Positions 8,661 to 18,165 are shown, counted from the stretch's first letter. The stretch is 64,000 nucleotides of DNA from Glycomyces artemisiae (GCF_003002955.1 NZ_PVTJ01000007.1:186001-250000); one strand, 5' to 3'. A program made the numbers and translations. Notes: generated by a model not told the origin, from the sequence alone.

Positions 8661-11600
8661 TCAGCGTCGCGTGGCGAGGGCGGCGACGGTGCGGGCGTGG
8701 CCGTTGAGGGGGTCGCGGGCGAGGGCGCGGCGCGCCAGGTCCGCGGCCCTGCCGGGGTCGCCGTCCAGGTGCGCGAGCTGGGCGCGGAGGACGATCACGC
8801 GGGTGTCGTGCTCGGCCTGGACGTCGGCGGTGAACAGGAGCATGGTCGGAAGCGAGGTCGCGAAGTAGTCGATCGTCGCGGTCTCCTGCGACTGCTCCTC
8901 GATGTACTGCGCGAGGTCGTCGCGCAGTGCGGCGGCGCGGTCGTGCTCGCCGAGGCGGCGCAGCGCGGTGACGGCGGCGGCGGTGTGCTCGGAGTGGGCT
9001 TTGACCTGCATGCCCTGGAAGTCGCCGTCCTGCGCGGCGGCCTGCTCCCAGGCGGCGCGGGCCGCGACGTCCTCTCCCGTGGCGGCGAGCGCGTCGCCGA
9101 GGGCGAGGTGGAGGTCCGCGGTGTTGGCGAGCGGGTGGCGGGCCTCGCCGAGGCTGCGGGGCGGGTTGAGGGCGGCTTCGGCGTGCGCGGCGGCGCGGCC
9201 CGGGTCGGTGCGGGCGAGGTGGAGGTGGGCGTCCTCCCACGCGGCGAGCACTCGCCCTTCACCGCCTTCCCACGGCTGGAAGGCGCGGCCCGCGAGCACG
9301 TCGACCGCGTCGCCCGGTCGTCCGGCGGCGGTGAGGAGCTCGGCGAACTGCACGGTGAGGTCGTCGCGGGTGGCGACGAGGTCGCGGCGGTCGGCAAGGG
9401 CGGCAAGGCGTTCGGCGGGGTCGACGCCTCGGCGGGCGTCGAGCTGGTCTGCCTCGTAGAGCAGGCGGGCGTCGTCGGGGGCGGCGGCGCGGGCGCGCGC
9501 GTACCAGGCGGCGGCGCGCTCGGCGTCGCCTTGGACGTTGTGGGCGGCGACGCCGAGGTTGCGGAGCACCACTGGGTCGCCGGTGGGCGCGGCGGCCTCC
9601 CAGGCGGTGATCGCCTCGGTGCGGCGGCCCGCTGCGTAGAGGCGGTGGCCGGCGAGCGCGGCCAGGACCGGGTCGTCGGGGCGGTGCCCGCGCAGGCGCG
9701 CGAGGGCGTCGTCCTCGGTGTGGGAGGGGAAGCACCAGGTGCGGTCGAGCGCGTGGACCTGTTGCAGCGCATGGTCGGCGGCGGCGGTGTCGCCGCGTTC
9801 GAATTCGAGGTCGGCGCGGTGGATCCAGGCGATGGGGGCGACGTTGACCTGCCCGGGGGCGGGGGTGAGGGACGCGGCCTTCGTGAGAAGGTCGATCGCG
9901 GCCTCGTCGTCGCGGATCGCGCGGTATTCGAGGGCCGTGTCGAGGGCGATCGTGGGGTCGGTGGTGAGTTCGGCGTCGAGTCCGAGGCGGGCGGCGAGGT
10001 CGCGGGCCCAGGCGTCGAGCGGGTTGTCGCGCAGCGTGTCCGCGGTGACGGCGGCGGCGCCGGTCCGGTCGCCGCGGCGCAGCAGCGCTGCCGCGAGGAG
10101 GTTGCGGGCCTGAGTGTGGCGGGAACTGCGGGCGACGAGGTCGCGCAGCGCCGGTTCGGCGTCGCGGCCCGCGGCGAGGTCGAGGCGGGCGGTGGCGACC
10201 GTGGCGGCGTCGGCCCACGCCGCGTCCCAGAGGGCTTTCCCGAAGGCGGCCTTGGCTCCTGCTTCCTTGCCTTGGCGGGCGAGGACGAGGCCGAGACGGT
10301 AGTGGGCCTCGCCGTCGCGGGGGTTGGGGTTGCGGCGGGTGAGGCGTGCGACCGCGGTGCGCAGGTGCGCTTCGGCTTCGGCGAGGCGCCCGGCGCGCAT
10401 GAGCCGCGCGGCCAGCGCGGTGTTGCAGCGGGCGTCGCCGGGGTCGCGGCGCAGGGCCTCGCGCCAGTAGGGCTCGGGCGGGCGGGTGGCGTGGCGGTAC
10501 TGGTCGAGGTGGAGACCGGTGAGGTACAGCTCGTCCGTTGACGGGACCGCTTCGGGCGCAGGCGGTTCGGTGGCGGGCTCGGCAGCAGCCGGTTCGGCGG
10601 GCTCGGGCCGGGGACGCCAGGACACGAGGGTCGCGCCGCCGTGCTCGACGGCCAGCTCCAGGCCGGTCGCCTCGACGGCCTCGGGCAGGTACAGCTCCTC
10701 GACGTGCGGGGCGCCGGGGGCGAGGTCCGCGGCCGTCTCGTGGACGATCCGGTCGCCGTGCCGCAGCACCACTCGGGCGCCGGGGCGCGGGGCGGTGGTC
10801 GCCGCGGCGATCCGCACGCGCTCACCGTCGACGTCGAGGCGCACCGCGGCATCCAATGTGGCCTGATGGACGGGGCCGGTGTCCTGGATCGGGTACCAGT
10901 ACTGGGAGAACGTCCGCGTCTCGCCGGGCCGGAGGAACGCGAAGTCGGGCTGGTTGTCGGTGAAGACCCCGGCCATGAGCTCCACGTAAGGCCCGCCGGT
11001 GTCGGTCAGATGCGAGTCCCAGGCCCAGCCGAAGGGCGCGTTGCCCCAGGTCCACTGCTTCTTGCCGGGCGCGGTCCGGTGGTCGGCCCAGTGCACGAAC
11101 CCCGCGCCCGCGGCGTGGTCGTAGCCGCCGAAGAAGTCGTCCTCGGTGCCCAGGCACATGTAGGAGGTGGGGACGGGGATGTTGCGGTACCAGTCGAGCC
11201 GGTCGCCGTCGGGGCGCTCGGCCGTGCGCTGCGCGGGGTAGTCGACCCCGTAGTAGCGGCCCTCGGCCGCGGGGAACGTGGTGGTGGCGCGCTTGGCGTG
11301 GTCGGCGACGACGCGCACGTCGGTGGGGAAGAACGACTGGTAGTCGTCGTGGACCTCGGCCGCGACATTGGCCCACCACAGGAACGTCTGCACCTCGTCG
11401 GTGCGGTTGACGAGGTGCCCGCGCAGTTCGATCAGGGCGCTGCCGGGCCGCAGCCGGATGCCGTGCATGCCCTGCATGCGCGCGAACGGGTCGTGGTCGG
11501 AGCACCAGACCGTCACGGCCCCATCGTCTTCGTGCTCGATGCACGCCTCGGTCGGCAGGTGCGTCGCGGGGCGGTGGTGCTGGGGCCAGTTGAACTCGAC

Positions 11601-11996
11601 GCCGCCGGAGAGCCACGGCCCCGCGAGCCCGACGAGCGCGGGCTTGACGACCTCGTTGCGGTAGAAGAAGTCGTAGCCGCGGGTCTTGTCGTACCCGATG
11701 TGGATGCGCCCGCCCAGTTCCGGCAGGACCATGAGCCGCACATACTCGTTCTCCAAGTGCACCGCGTCCCACTCGCGCGGCGCCTTCTCGCGCTCGATCG
11801 CGTCGATGAACGGCAGCGGGTACACCGCGCCCGAGGAGCCCTGGTAGACGCGCTGGTCGAGGTAGGCCGGGTACCGGTCCGGCGCTGCGGGCGCGTACGT
11901 GTCGATCGCGACCGCCTCCCGCCAGGCGCGCACGGGCAGGTCGGCGAGCTCGGCGGGGGCGTCGGGCAGCACGATCTTGGACGCTTCGGTCGACAT
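8661..11996 (-). CDS. DUF5107 domain protein with C-terminal tetratricopeptide repeats
   Basis: The predicted 1111 residues have two parts. Residues about 1-390 match DUF5107, a galactose-mutarotase-like beta-sandwich found beside glycoside hydrolases (GGRIHIGYDKTRGYDFFYRNEVVKPALVGLAGPW; QWTWGNAPFGWAWD). After a Pro/Glu/Ala-rich linker, residues about 490-1110 are Ala/Arg/Leu-rich helical hairpins of the TPR type (ALRRDPGDARCNTALAARLMRAGRLAEAEAHL). It is cytoplasmic with no signal. The ATG is preceded by TACGCT with a 6-nt gap, indicating a leaderless transcript, so the longer upstream frame is not used. It is first in the operon and divergent from an AraC regulator. The function is unknown; a carbohydrate-binding or epimerase-like role coupled to protein scaffolding is plausible. 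Confidence 0.85.
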   Translation of the reverse strand: MSTEASKIVLPDAPAELADLPVRAWREAVAIDTYAPAAPDRYPAYLDQRVYQGSSGAVYPLPFIDAIEREKAPREWDAVHLENEYVRLMVLPELGGRIHIGYDKTRGYDFFYRNEVVKPALVGLAGPWLSGGVEFNWPQHHRPATHLPTEACIEHEDDGAVTVWCSDHDPFARMQGMHGIRLRPGSALIELRGHLVNRTDEVQTFLWWANVAAEVHDDYQSFFPTDVRVVADHAKRATTTFPAAEGRYYGVDYPAQRTAERPDGDRLDWYRNIPVPTSYMCLGTEDDFFGGYDHAAGAGFVHWADHRTAPGKKQWTWGNAPFGWAWDSHLTDTGGPYVELMAGVFTDNQPDFAFLRPGETRTFSQYWYPIQDTGPVHQATLDAAVRLDVDGERVRIAAATTAPRPGARVVLRHGDRIVHETAADLAPGAPHVEELYLPEAVEATGLELAVEHGGATLVSWRPRPEPAEPAAAEPATEPPAPEAVPSTDELYLTGLHLDQYRHATRPPEPYWREALRRDPGDARCNTALAARLMRAGRLAEAEAHLRTAVARLTRRNPNPRDGEAHYRLGLVLARQGKEAGAKAAFGKALWDAAWADAATVATARLDLAAGRDAEPALRDLVARSSRHTQARNLLAAALLRRGDRTGAAAVTADTLRDNPLDAWARDLAARLGLDAELTTDPTIALDTALEYRAIRDDEAAIDLLTKAASLTPAPGQVNVAPIAWIHRADLEFERGDTAAADHALQQVHALDRTWCFPSHTEDDALARLRGHRPDDPVLAALAGHRLYAAGRRTEAITAWEAAAPTGDPVVLRNLGVAAHNVQGDAERAAAWYARARAAAPDDARLLYEADQLDARRGVDPAERLAALADRRDLVATRDDLTVQFAELLTAAGRPGDAVDVLAGRAFQPWEGGEGRVLAAWEDAHLHLARTDPGRAAAHAEAALNPPRSLGEARHPLANTADLHLALGDALAATGEDVAARAAWEQAAAQDGDFQGMQVKAHSEHTAAAVTALRRLGEHDRAAALRDDLAQYIEEQSQETATIDYFATSLPTMLLFTADVQAEHDTRVIVLRAQLAHLDGDPGRAADLARRALARDPLNGHARTVAALATRR

Positions 11997-12051
11997 GGTT
12001 CGAGCGTATGGACCCTTGACATCGAAGTCGATGGTCATTTCACTGGAGGAC
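11997..12051. promoter_or_regulatory. Overlapping divergent promoters between DUF5107 operon and AraC gene
   Basis: Toward the operon, TCGACT (complement of 12026-12031), a 17-nt spacer and TACGCT (complement of 12003-12008) end 6 nt before the ATG. Toward araC, TTGACA (12016-12021), a 17-nt spacer and TTCACT (12039-12044) end 7 nt before the ATG. The two promoters interlock within 55 bp, so one bound regulator could control both. Confidence 0.5.
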
Positions 12052-12954
12052 ATGGACGAACCGACGACCGTCACCGATGCCGACGGGGTCCGCGAGGGCT
12101 TCGCGGGCCAGCGCATGCTGGTCGTCCCCGGCTCCATCGCCGACCGGGCACTGCGGCACCCGGTGACCGGGAAGCTCCTGGTCACCGACGCCGGGTACTT
12201 CCCCCACGCGGCCCGGCACGGCCGCTCCCGCCCGCGCGGCGCGCCCCAGCAGATCCTCCTGGTCTGCACCGACGGCGAGGGCTGGTGCCGCTCCGAGGGC
12301 GCCGAGTTCGCGGTGTCGCGCGGCGGCGCGGTCCTCCTGCCCGCCGACCGCCCCCACGCCTACGGCGCCTCCGAGACCGACCCGTGGACGCTCTGGTGGT
12401 TCCACTTCACCGGCTCGGACGCCGCCGACCTCGTCAAGAGCGCACACGCCGCCGCGGACGGCCGGGTCACCCACCTGCGCGACCCCGCGCCCGTGGCGAG
12501 CCTGGTGTCGCAGGTGATCGACGCCCTCGACTCAGGACTCACCCTCTCCTCGCTCATCCGCGCTTCCGGCGCCGCCTGGCACGCGATCGCCGAGGTCATC
12601 GCGACCGGGCGCCGCAACCCGGGTCCGACGCTCAACCCGCTGGAGCGGGCCGTGGACCACCTGCGCGCCACGTCCCCGCACCGCACGTCGGTGACGGCGC
12701 TGGCCTCGATGGTCGGCCTCAGCGCTTCGCAGCTGACGTCGCTGTTCCGCGACAACCTCGGCGTCTCGCCCCTCCAGTTCCAGGTGAACCTGCGCATGAC
12801 GCGCGCCCGCGAGCTCCTCGACGGCTCCGACCTCCCCATCGCCGCGGTCGCCCGCGAAGCCGGGTTCGACGACCCGATGTACTTCTCGCGCCAGTTCACC
12901 CGCGTTCACGGCACGACCCCCACCGCCTACCGGAGCCGCCCGGTCGGCACCTGA
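12052..12954 (+). CDS. AraC-family transcriptional regulator of the adjacent glycoside operon
   Basis: The 300-residue protein has an AraC-type cupin sensor at its N terminus (residues about 40-120; GGAVLLPADRPHAYGASETDPWTLWWFHFTG) and two helix-turn-helices at its C terminus (SVTALASMVGLSASQLTSLF and IAAVAREAGFDDPMYFSRQF). This arrangement is typical of sugar-responsive activators. The ATG at 12052 is preferred over one 21 nt upstream because a TTGACA/TTCACT promoter would begin transcription at this codon; the GGAGG two bases before it is too close to act as a normal ribosome-binding site. Its target is probably the divergent GH35 operon. Confidence 0.88.
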   Translation: MDEPTTVTDADGVREGFAGQRMLVVPGSIADRALRHPVTGKLLVTDAGYFPHAARHGRSRPRGAPQQILLVCTDGEGWCRSEGAEFAVSRGGAVLLPADRPHAYGASETDPWTLWWFHFTGSDAADLVKSAHAAADGRVTHLRDPAPVASLVSQVIDALDSGLTLSSLIRASGAAWHAIAEVIATGRRNPGPTLNPLERAVDHLRATSPHRTSVTALASMVGLSASQLTSLFRDNLGVSPLQFQVNLRMTRARELLDGSDLPIAAVAREAGFDDPMYFSRQFTRVHGTTPTAYRSRPVGT

Positions 12955-12976
12955 CGTCAGCCGAGGCGGGACCGGT

Positions 12977-13978
12977 TCACTCCGGTCGGCCGCCGATGAT
13001 GACGGTGGCCGGGTGGCCGTTGACGAGGATGCCGTGGGCGGCGTTCAGGGCGAAGCCCGCTTGCTCCAGGGCCGCTTCCGCGACGGGGGCGATCCGGCGC
13101 GCGGTGAGGACCACGAGCCTGCCGGTGTCGGTGCGCAGCACCCGGTCGAAGGACCGCGCCATTCGGTCGAGGAATTCGGGGACCGGCAATTCGAGTTCCT
13201 CGAATTCGCCCCAGGGCGGATCGGTGACGATGACATCGATACTGCGGTCTGCGATGGAGGGGAGTTCGAGTGCGTCGTCGGCGAGGAATTCGATCGCGCG
13301 GCCGTCCCGAATGCGGTCGGTGAATTCGTCGCGCAGCAGTCGCAATGCGGTATCGGAATAGATGATGCGCTGCGCCGGGAATGCCAGCCGGGCCTCCACG
13401 AACGAGCCCGATCCGGCGAAGGGGTCCAGGAACACGTCGGCGGGCTCGGGCCGGGAGGCCGCGACGAGCATCGCCGAGAGCTCGTGGGAGACGGCGCCGC
13501 GGGCCTTCGCGGGGAGTTTCGGGCGGTTGTGCCTGCGGCAGAACATGAACCGGTCGTATTCGGTGCGTCCGACGATCCAGTACTCCTCGCCCGCGCCGCT
13601 GGGCGCGACGCGCTGCCCGGAGGCGTACGAGACGGCGGATTCGAGGCGGCGCCGGGCGCGGGCGCCGATGCCGACCAGTTCGCCGTCCACATGGAACATG
13701 AGCCGGAACGTGCGGGCGCCGCTGTCCAACCGGTCCTCGGCGATGAAGTCGGCGATGTCCAAGGCGGCCGTTTCGAGTCGCTCCCGGGGCACGTCGGCGA
13801 TCACGGAGAAGGAGTTCTTCGCGAAGGGAATGCGCTCGATGTCCTCGGGCGCGGAATCGGCGTCGAACACCATGGCGCTGTCGTCGGCATAGGCGACGTC
13901 CACCCCGGTCGCATAGGAGCCGAGGGATTCCTCTACCAGTCCACCGGTCCCGGCAGGGAACTGAATGTAATAGCGCAC
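12977..13978 (-). CDS. RNA (or DNA) N-methyltransferase of the UPF0020/TRM11 type
   Basis: The 333-residue product has an N-terminal THUMP-like region and a C-terminal Rossmann methylase. DPFAGSGSFVEA is the SAM-binding motif I and DPPWGEF is the amino-methylase catalytic motif (D/N-P-P-W). This combination occurs in base N-methylases acting on tRNA or rRNA (TRM11/Trm14-like); DNA methylation is less likely because no target-recognition domain or restriction partner is present. The GTG start is preceded by TACGAT (complement of 13985-13990) with a 6-nt gap, which points to a leaderless mRNA. Confidence 0.82.
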   Translation of the reverse strand: MRYYIQFPAGTGGLVEESLGSYATGVDVAYADDSAMVFDADSAPEDIERIPFAKNSFSVIADVPRERLETAALDIADFIAEDRLDSGARTFRLMFHVDGELVGIGARARRRLESAVSYASGQRVAPSGAGEEYWIVGRTEYDRFMFCRRHNRPKLPAKARGAVSHELSAMLVAASRPEPADVFLDPFAGSGSFVEARLAFPAQRIIYSDTALRLLRDEFTDRIRDGRAIEFLADDALELPSIADRSIDVIVTDPPWGEFEELELPVPEFLDRMARSFDRVLRTDTGRLVVLTARRIAPVAEAALEQAGFALNAAHGILVNGHPATVIIGGRPE

Positions 13979-14012
13979 CGGTGGATCGTACAGGCCGCGA
14001 ACGCGAACCGGC

Positions 14013-14714
14013 TCAATAGCGCTCGCCGGGCGGGACGATGCCCGTGCGGCCCTCCCACGAGCCGTGCTCGGCGAGCGGGCGGAAGCGGAGGGTGGTGAAC
14101 TCGCGGTGGAAGTCGCGGCGCTCGCGTTCGGCCATGGCCTCGTGGTGGAGCCGGGCGGCGGGGCCGTCGTCGCGGCCGAAGACCATGCCGGTCATGGCGC
14201 GGGCGCTGGTCCACACCGAGAAGGTGACGACGGTGCGCGGCGGCCGCATCGCGGCGAGCGCGAGCGTCGTCTCGGGGTGGTCGCGGACCTGGCGTTCGAC
14301 GGGCCTGCCCCAGTGGAGGAAGCGCGGCAGCTCGGGGAGGCGCATGCGCGCGAGCGTCACGGCGACGACGGGTTCGGCCGGGTCGGTGCGGCCCGTGTCC
14401 GCGGGGAGGTGGTCGAAGGCGCGGACCGCGCCCCAGCGGCGCAGGTAGGCGAGCCGCACGTGCCAGCCGGTCGCGAGCGCCCGGCCGAGCGGATGCTCCG
14501 AGAGGAACGCGTCGAGCGCCGCTTCGTCGGTCCACTCGGCGAAGACGGCGAGGTGGCGCAGCCGCATGCGGTGGCGGGAGACGACCGGGGCGCCGAGCCG
14601 CATCCCGGCGAGGACCTCGACGCGGTCCAGGCCCGGCGCCGCGGGCCGCCGCGCGAGCGCGCCGAGGGCCGTGCGGAGGGGGACGCGGGCGAGGTGGAAC
14701 GAGTGGATGCTCAT
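14013..14714 (-). CDS. Spheroidene monooxygenase/DUF3291-like protein
   Basis: The 233-residue protein repeats an alpha+beta barrel pattern (RHLAVFAEWTDEAALDAFL; TVVTFSVWTSARAMTGMVFGRDDGPAARLHHEAM). It resembles the CrtA-type 'spheroidene monooxygenase' family of dimeric ferredoxin-like folds. No carotenoid genes are nearby, so a monooxygenase function is only inferred from family resemblance. The ATG is the one at the start of the homologous region. The NmrA-like gene diverges 66 bp away. Confidence 0.65.
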   Translation of the reverse strand: MSIHSFHLARVPLRTALGALARRPAAPGLDRVEVLAGMRLGAPVVSRHRMRLRHLAVFAEWTDEAALDAFLSEHPLGRALATGWHVRLAYLRRWGAVRAFDHLPADTGRTDPAEPVVAVTLARMRLPELPRFLHWGRPVERQVRDHPETTLALAAMRPPRTVVTFSVWTSARAMTGMVFGRDDGPAARLHHEAMAERERRDFHREFTTLRFRPLAEHGSWEGRTGIVPPGERY

Positions 14715-14780
14715 GTATGCATTGAAGCCCGTGCGTTCCAGGCGGGCTGAATACTGGTCGGGACGGAAGGAGACGCAGTC

Positions 14781-15629
14781 GTGGGGATCATCGGGGTGAC
14801 CGGGGCGAGCGGGCAGCTGGGGTCGAGGGTGGCGCGGCTGCTCGCCGAGCGCGGGGCCGCGCAGCGGCTGGTGGTGCGGGACGCGTCGCGGGCACCGGAC
14901 GTCGCGGGCGCGGAGGTCGCGGTCGCGTCGTTCGAGGACGGGGAGGCGCTGCGGGAGGCGCTGACCGGGGTGGACACGCTGTTCCTGGTGTCCGCGCACG
15001 AGAGCGAGGACCGGATGCCCGAGCACCGCAGCGCCGTGGCGGCCGCGGTGGCGGCGGGGGTCGAGCGGGTCGTCTACACCTCGTTCATGGGCGCGTCGCC
15101 GCTCGCGACGTTCACGTTCGCGCGGGAGCACTCGCTCACCGAGCAGCTCATCGTCGAGTCGGGGCTGCGGCTCACGGCGCTGCGGAACGCGCTGTACGCG
15201 GACATGCTGCCGCTCTTCGTGCAGGACGGGGAGATCCGCGGCCCGGCCGGGAACGGCAGGGTCGCGTGGGTCGCCCGGCACGACGTGGCGCGGCTCGCCG
15301 CGGAAGTGCTCACCGATGCGGCCCATGCCGACCGGATCTACGACGTGTCCGGCCCCGAGCCGCTGAACTTGGAGGAGTCGGCGCGGATCCTCGGCCGGGT
15401 CGTCGGCGCCGACATCAGGTACGTGGCCGAGACCGACGAGGAGGCGCGCGCCTCCCGTGCGGGGGCCGAGGAGTGGCAGATCGCCGGATGGGCCGGGTCG
15501 TACAAGGCCGTTGCGACCGGCGAGACCTCGGTGACCAGCCATACGATCGAGCACGTCACGGGGCGGCGCCCTTGGACGCTGGAGGAGTTCCTGCGCAATG
15601 AGCCCGACTCGTGGCGGCACCTCGTCTGA
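14781..15629 (+). CDS. NmrA-like NAD(P)-binding oxidoreductase
   Basis: The 282 residues form an atypical short-chain dehydrogenase. The TGASGQLGS dinucleotide motif lies at the N terminus. The typical SDR catalytic Tyr-x3-Lys is not evident, as expected for NmrA/QOR2-type proteins, which act as NAD(P)H:quinone reductases or redox sensors. The GTG start is set by GGAAGGAGA about 8 nt upstream. The gene stands alone between a divergent monooxygenase-like gene and a convergent methyltransferase, with 3 nt between stop codons. Confidence 0.85.
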   Translation: MGIIGVTGASGQLGSRVARLLAERGAAQRLVVRDASRAPDVAGAEVAVASFEDGEALREALTGVDTLFLVSAHESEDRMPEHRSAVAAAVAAGVERVVYTSFMGASPLATFTFAREHSLTEQLIVESGLRLTALRNALYADMLPLFVQDGEIRGPAGNGRVAWVARHDVARLAAEVLTDAAHADRIYDVSGPEPLNLEESARILGRVVGADIRYVAETDEEARASRAGAEEWQIAGWAGSYKAVATGETSVTSHTIEHVTGRRPWTLEEFLRNEPDSWRHLV

Positions 15630-15632
15630 GCC

Positions 15633-16427
15633 TCAGCGCCGGGCTTCGTGGCAGCGGAAGACGAGGCGCATGCGGACCGTGCCGTCGGCGCGGGCGAGCG
15701 GCCCGAACAGCTCGTGGAACGCGGATTCGACTGCGGCGCGGCCGGAATGGCGCACCGCGGCCGCGACGGGGCCCGCCGGGAGCTGGGCCGCGACGGCGTC
15801 CGCGATCGACGTGTAGTCGACGTCGAAGGCGATGTCGAACGTGGTGGCCTCCGTGAATCCGGCGTCGCGAAGGGCTTCTCGCGCGGCGGCGGCGTCGGTG
15901 AGGTCGAAGGGGCCGGGGACTTCGCCGCGGGCGGCGAGCGGATTGATGAGCGCGGCGCTCCGGGCCTGGTCGGGCCCGGCACCGACCGTGAGCACCGCCC
16001 GGCCGCCTTCCGCCGTCACGCGGGCGAGCTCGGCGAGCGCGCGGCGCGGGTCGGCGGCGTAGTGGACCGAGTTGAAGGCGGTGACGGTGTCGAAGCCGTT
16101 GTCGGGGAACGGCATCCGGGCGAGGTCGCCGAGGACGTAGCGGGGCCCGGGGCGTTGGGCGCGGGCGTACTCGATGAGGCCGGCGGCGGCGTCGAGGCCG
16201 GTCACGTCGGCGCCGGTATGGGCGGCGAGACTCGCGAACAGGCCCGCGCCGCACCCGGCGTCGAGGTGCCGCGTGCCGGGTTCCGGTTGCAGGCGTTGGA
16301 GGATGCGCTCGTAGAGCGGCAGGATGCGGCATTCGGCGGTGCGCGCCCAGGCCTGCGGGTCGCTGCTCCAGAGCTCGCCTTGGACTGCGGCGTTTCGGAC
16401 TGCGGCGTTCGATGCGGTGTCGGACAT
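15633..16427 (-). CDS. Class I SAM-dependent methyltransferase
   Basis: This 264-residue methyltransferase_11/25-type protein carries motif I HLDAGCGAGLF, the acidic loop TGLDAAAG, and the post-I motif LGDLARMPFPDNGFDTV. The substrate is not predictable; UbiE-like small-molecule methylation is most common for this architecture. TACGGT (complement of 16434-16439) lies exactly 6 nt before the ATG, indicating leaderless expression. Confidence 0.88.
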   Translation of the reverse strand: MSDTASNAAVRNAAVQGELWSSDPQAWARTAECRILPLYERILQRLQPEPGTRHLDAGCGAGLFASLAAHTGADVTGLDAAAGLIEYARAQRPGPRYVLGDLARMPFPDNGFDTVTAFNSVHYAADPRRALAELARVTAEGGRAVLTVGAGPDQARSAALINPLAARGEVPGPFDLTDAAAAREALRDAGFTEATTFDIAFDVDYTSIADAVAAQLPAGPVAAAVRHSGRAAVESAFHELFGPLARADGTVRMRLVFRCHEARR

Positions 16428-16581
16428 GGCCCGACCGTACGGCCGCGGTCCGGCGCCCGTCTTGTACGAACCGGGCGCATGTTCCGGGCCGAGCCCGCCG
16501 GGCGATGAATCCGGAGCGGCCGCCTCGTCTCAACCTGTAGCGCCGGCGCTCGGCCTGCGCACGAGGCGGAACGGAGCGGGC

Positions 16582-17172
16582 ATGACCAAGGTGCAGAGCC
16601 ACATGACGATGTCGCTGGACGGGTTCATCGCGCAGCCCGACGACCAGGTCGGCGAGCTGTTCGAGTGGTACGAGGCCGGAGACGTCGCGGTGCCCAGTGC
16701 GAACGAGCGCGTCGAGTTCAGGGTCGACGCCGCGAGCGCGCCGATCTTGAAGGAGTTGACCGAGCACTGCGGTGCGATCGTCGCGGGGCGGCGGCTGTTC
16801 GACATGACCGGCGGCTGGGACGACAGGCATCCGGCGGGCGCGCCGGTCGTGGTCGTCTCGCACACGGTGCCCGAGGACGCCGCGGAGCGGTGGCCGCGGA
16901 CCGTGTTCGTCGACGGCGTCGCCGCGGCGATCGAGCGGGCGCGGCAGATCGCCGGGGAGCGGGACGTGACGATCGCCAGCGCGACCATCACGCAGCAGGC
17001 GCTGGCGCTCGGGCTGGTCGACGAGGTGTGCGTGAGCCTGGTGCCGGTGCTGTTCGGCGAGGGCGTGCCGTACTTCGCGGCCTTCGACACCGGGCATCTG
17101 CTGCTGGAGGACCCGGAGGTGGTCCAGGGCAAGCGCGCGGTGCACCTGCGGTACCCGGTGCGGCGGGGCTGA
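16582..17172 (+). CDS. Dihydrofolate reductase-family (RibD C-terminal-like) protein
   Basis: The 196-residue protein starts MTKVQSHMTMSLDGFIAQPDD, the standard opening of the bacterial DHFR/RibD-C family. It also has IVAGRRLFDMTGGW and the C-terminal LVDEVCVSLVPVLFGEGVPYF. Members are NADPH-dependent reductases of mostly unknown substrate; genuine FolA is a different branch. GGAG at 6 nt spacing fixes the ATG. It is followed by a 2-hydroxyacid dehydrogenase that has its own leaderless promoter. Confidence 0.88.
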   Translation: MTKVQSHMTMSLDGFIAQPDDQVGELFEWYEAGDVAVPSANERVEFRVDAASAPILKELTEHCGAIVAGRRLFDMTGGWDDRHPAGAPVVVVSHTVPEDAAERWPRTVFVDGVAAAIERARQIAGERDVTIASATITQQALALGLVDEVCVSLVPVLFGEGVPYFAAFDTGHLLLEDPEVVQGKRAVHLRYPVRRG

Positions 17173-17252
17173 ACTCCGGCCGCTTGTGACCGATCCTCGG
17201 GCTTACCGGTCGGCCGGGTGGCGCCCGGCGGCGCGCGCCATAGGATGGGCGC

Positions 17253-18155
17253 ATGAAGATCTGGATCGCTCATGAAGCGGGGCTGGCGCACCTCGGAGTC
17301 CTCCCCGACGGTGCCGAGGTCGAGGTCTGGGACGGCGGCGAGTTCCCCTCCGACCCGGCCGACGTGAAGCTGCTGGTCGCCGGGGGCGGCGGCGTGGACG
17401 AGGAGAAGCTCAAGGCGATGACGGGGCTCGCCGCGGTGCAGATCCTCAGCGCCGGGGCCGAGAAGTGGATTCCGATCATGCCCGAGGGGGTCGCGCTGTG
17501 CGACAACCGGGGCGCGCACACCGAGACGACCGCGGAGTGGATCCAGGCGGCGACGCTCGCGTCGATCCGCCGGTTCGACGCGTTCGCGCGGCACCAGGCG
17601 GCTCGCGAGTGGGCGGCCGGGTTCACCGGGACGCTCACGGGCGCGACGGCGCTCATCGTGGGCGCCGGGTCGATCGGCGAGTCCGTGGCGCGGCGGTTCG
17701 CGGCGGGCGACGTGGACGTCGTGAAGATCGCCCGCACGGCGCGGCCGGGCGTCGGGACCATCGAGGACCTGCCCGACCTGCTGCCGAAGGCCGACGTCGT
17801 GGTCATCATCGTGCCGCTGACGCCCGAGACCGAGAAGCTCGTGGACGCCGCGTTCCTCGCGCGCATGAAGGACGGCGCGCTCCTGGTCAACGCCGCGCGC
17901 GGCCGGGTCGTGGACACCGACGCGCTGACGGCGGAGGTCCGCACGGGCCGAATCCGGTGCGCCCTCGACGTGACCGAGCCCGAGCCGCTGCCTGCGGACC
18001 ACGAGCTGTGGGGCCTCGAAGGCGCGCTCATCACCCCGCACGTGGGCGGCGCGGTCGACGGGTTCATCGGCCGGGTCTATCCGCCGGTCGGCGACCAGAT
18101 CCGCCGGTTCGCCGCTGGCGAGCCGCTCGCCAACACCGTGGTGAACGGCTACTGA
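17253..18155 (+). CDS. D-isomer-specific 2-hydroxyacid dehydrogenase
   Basis: The 300-residue NAD(P)-dependent dehydrogenase has the GAGSIG cofactor loop, NAARGRVVD (catalytic Arg), EPEPLP (Glu) and TPHVGG (His). These are the Arg-Glu-His set of the D-lactate/phosphoglycerate/glyoxylate reductase family. Many actinobacterial genes of this short form are annotated as phosphoglycerate dehydrogenase-like; the substrate is open. TAGGAT (17241-17246) sits 6 nt before the ATG, so the mRNA is probably leaderless. Confidence 0.92.
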   Translation: MKIWIAHEAGLAHLGVLPDGAEVEVWDGGEFPSDPADVKLLVAGGGGVDEEKLKAMTGLAAVQILSAGAEKWIPIMPEGVALCDNRGAHTETTAEWIQAATLASIRRFDAFARHQAAREWAAGFTGTLTGATALIVGAGSIGESVARRFAAGDVDVVKIARTARPGVGTIEDLPDLLPKADVVVIIVPLTPETEKLVDAAFLARMKDGALLVNAARGRVVDTDALTAEVRTGRIRCALDVTEPEPLPADHELWGLEGALITPHVGGAVDGFIGRVYPPVGDQIRRFAAGEPLANTVVNGY

Positions 18156-18165
18156 CCCGCCCGTT

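Noticed and set aside
7725..10541. A 938-codon open frame on the plus strand
   Set aside because: It is antisense to GH35 and the DUF5107-TPR gene, Gly/Val/Glu-rich and without domains; a composition artefact.
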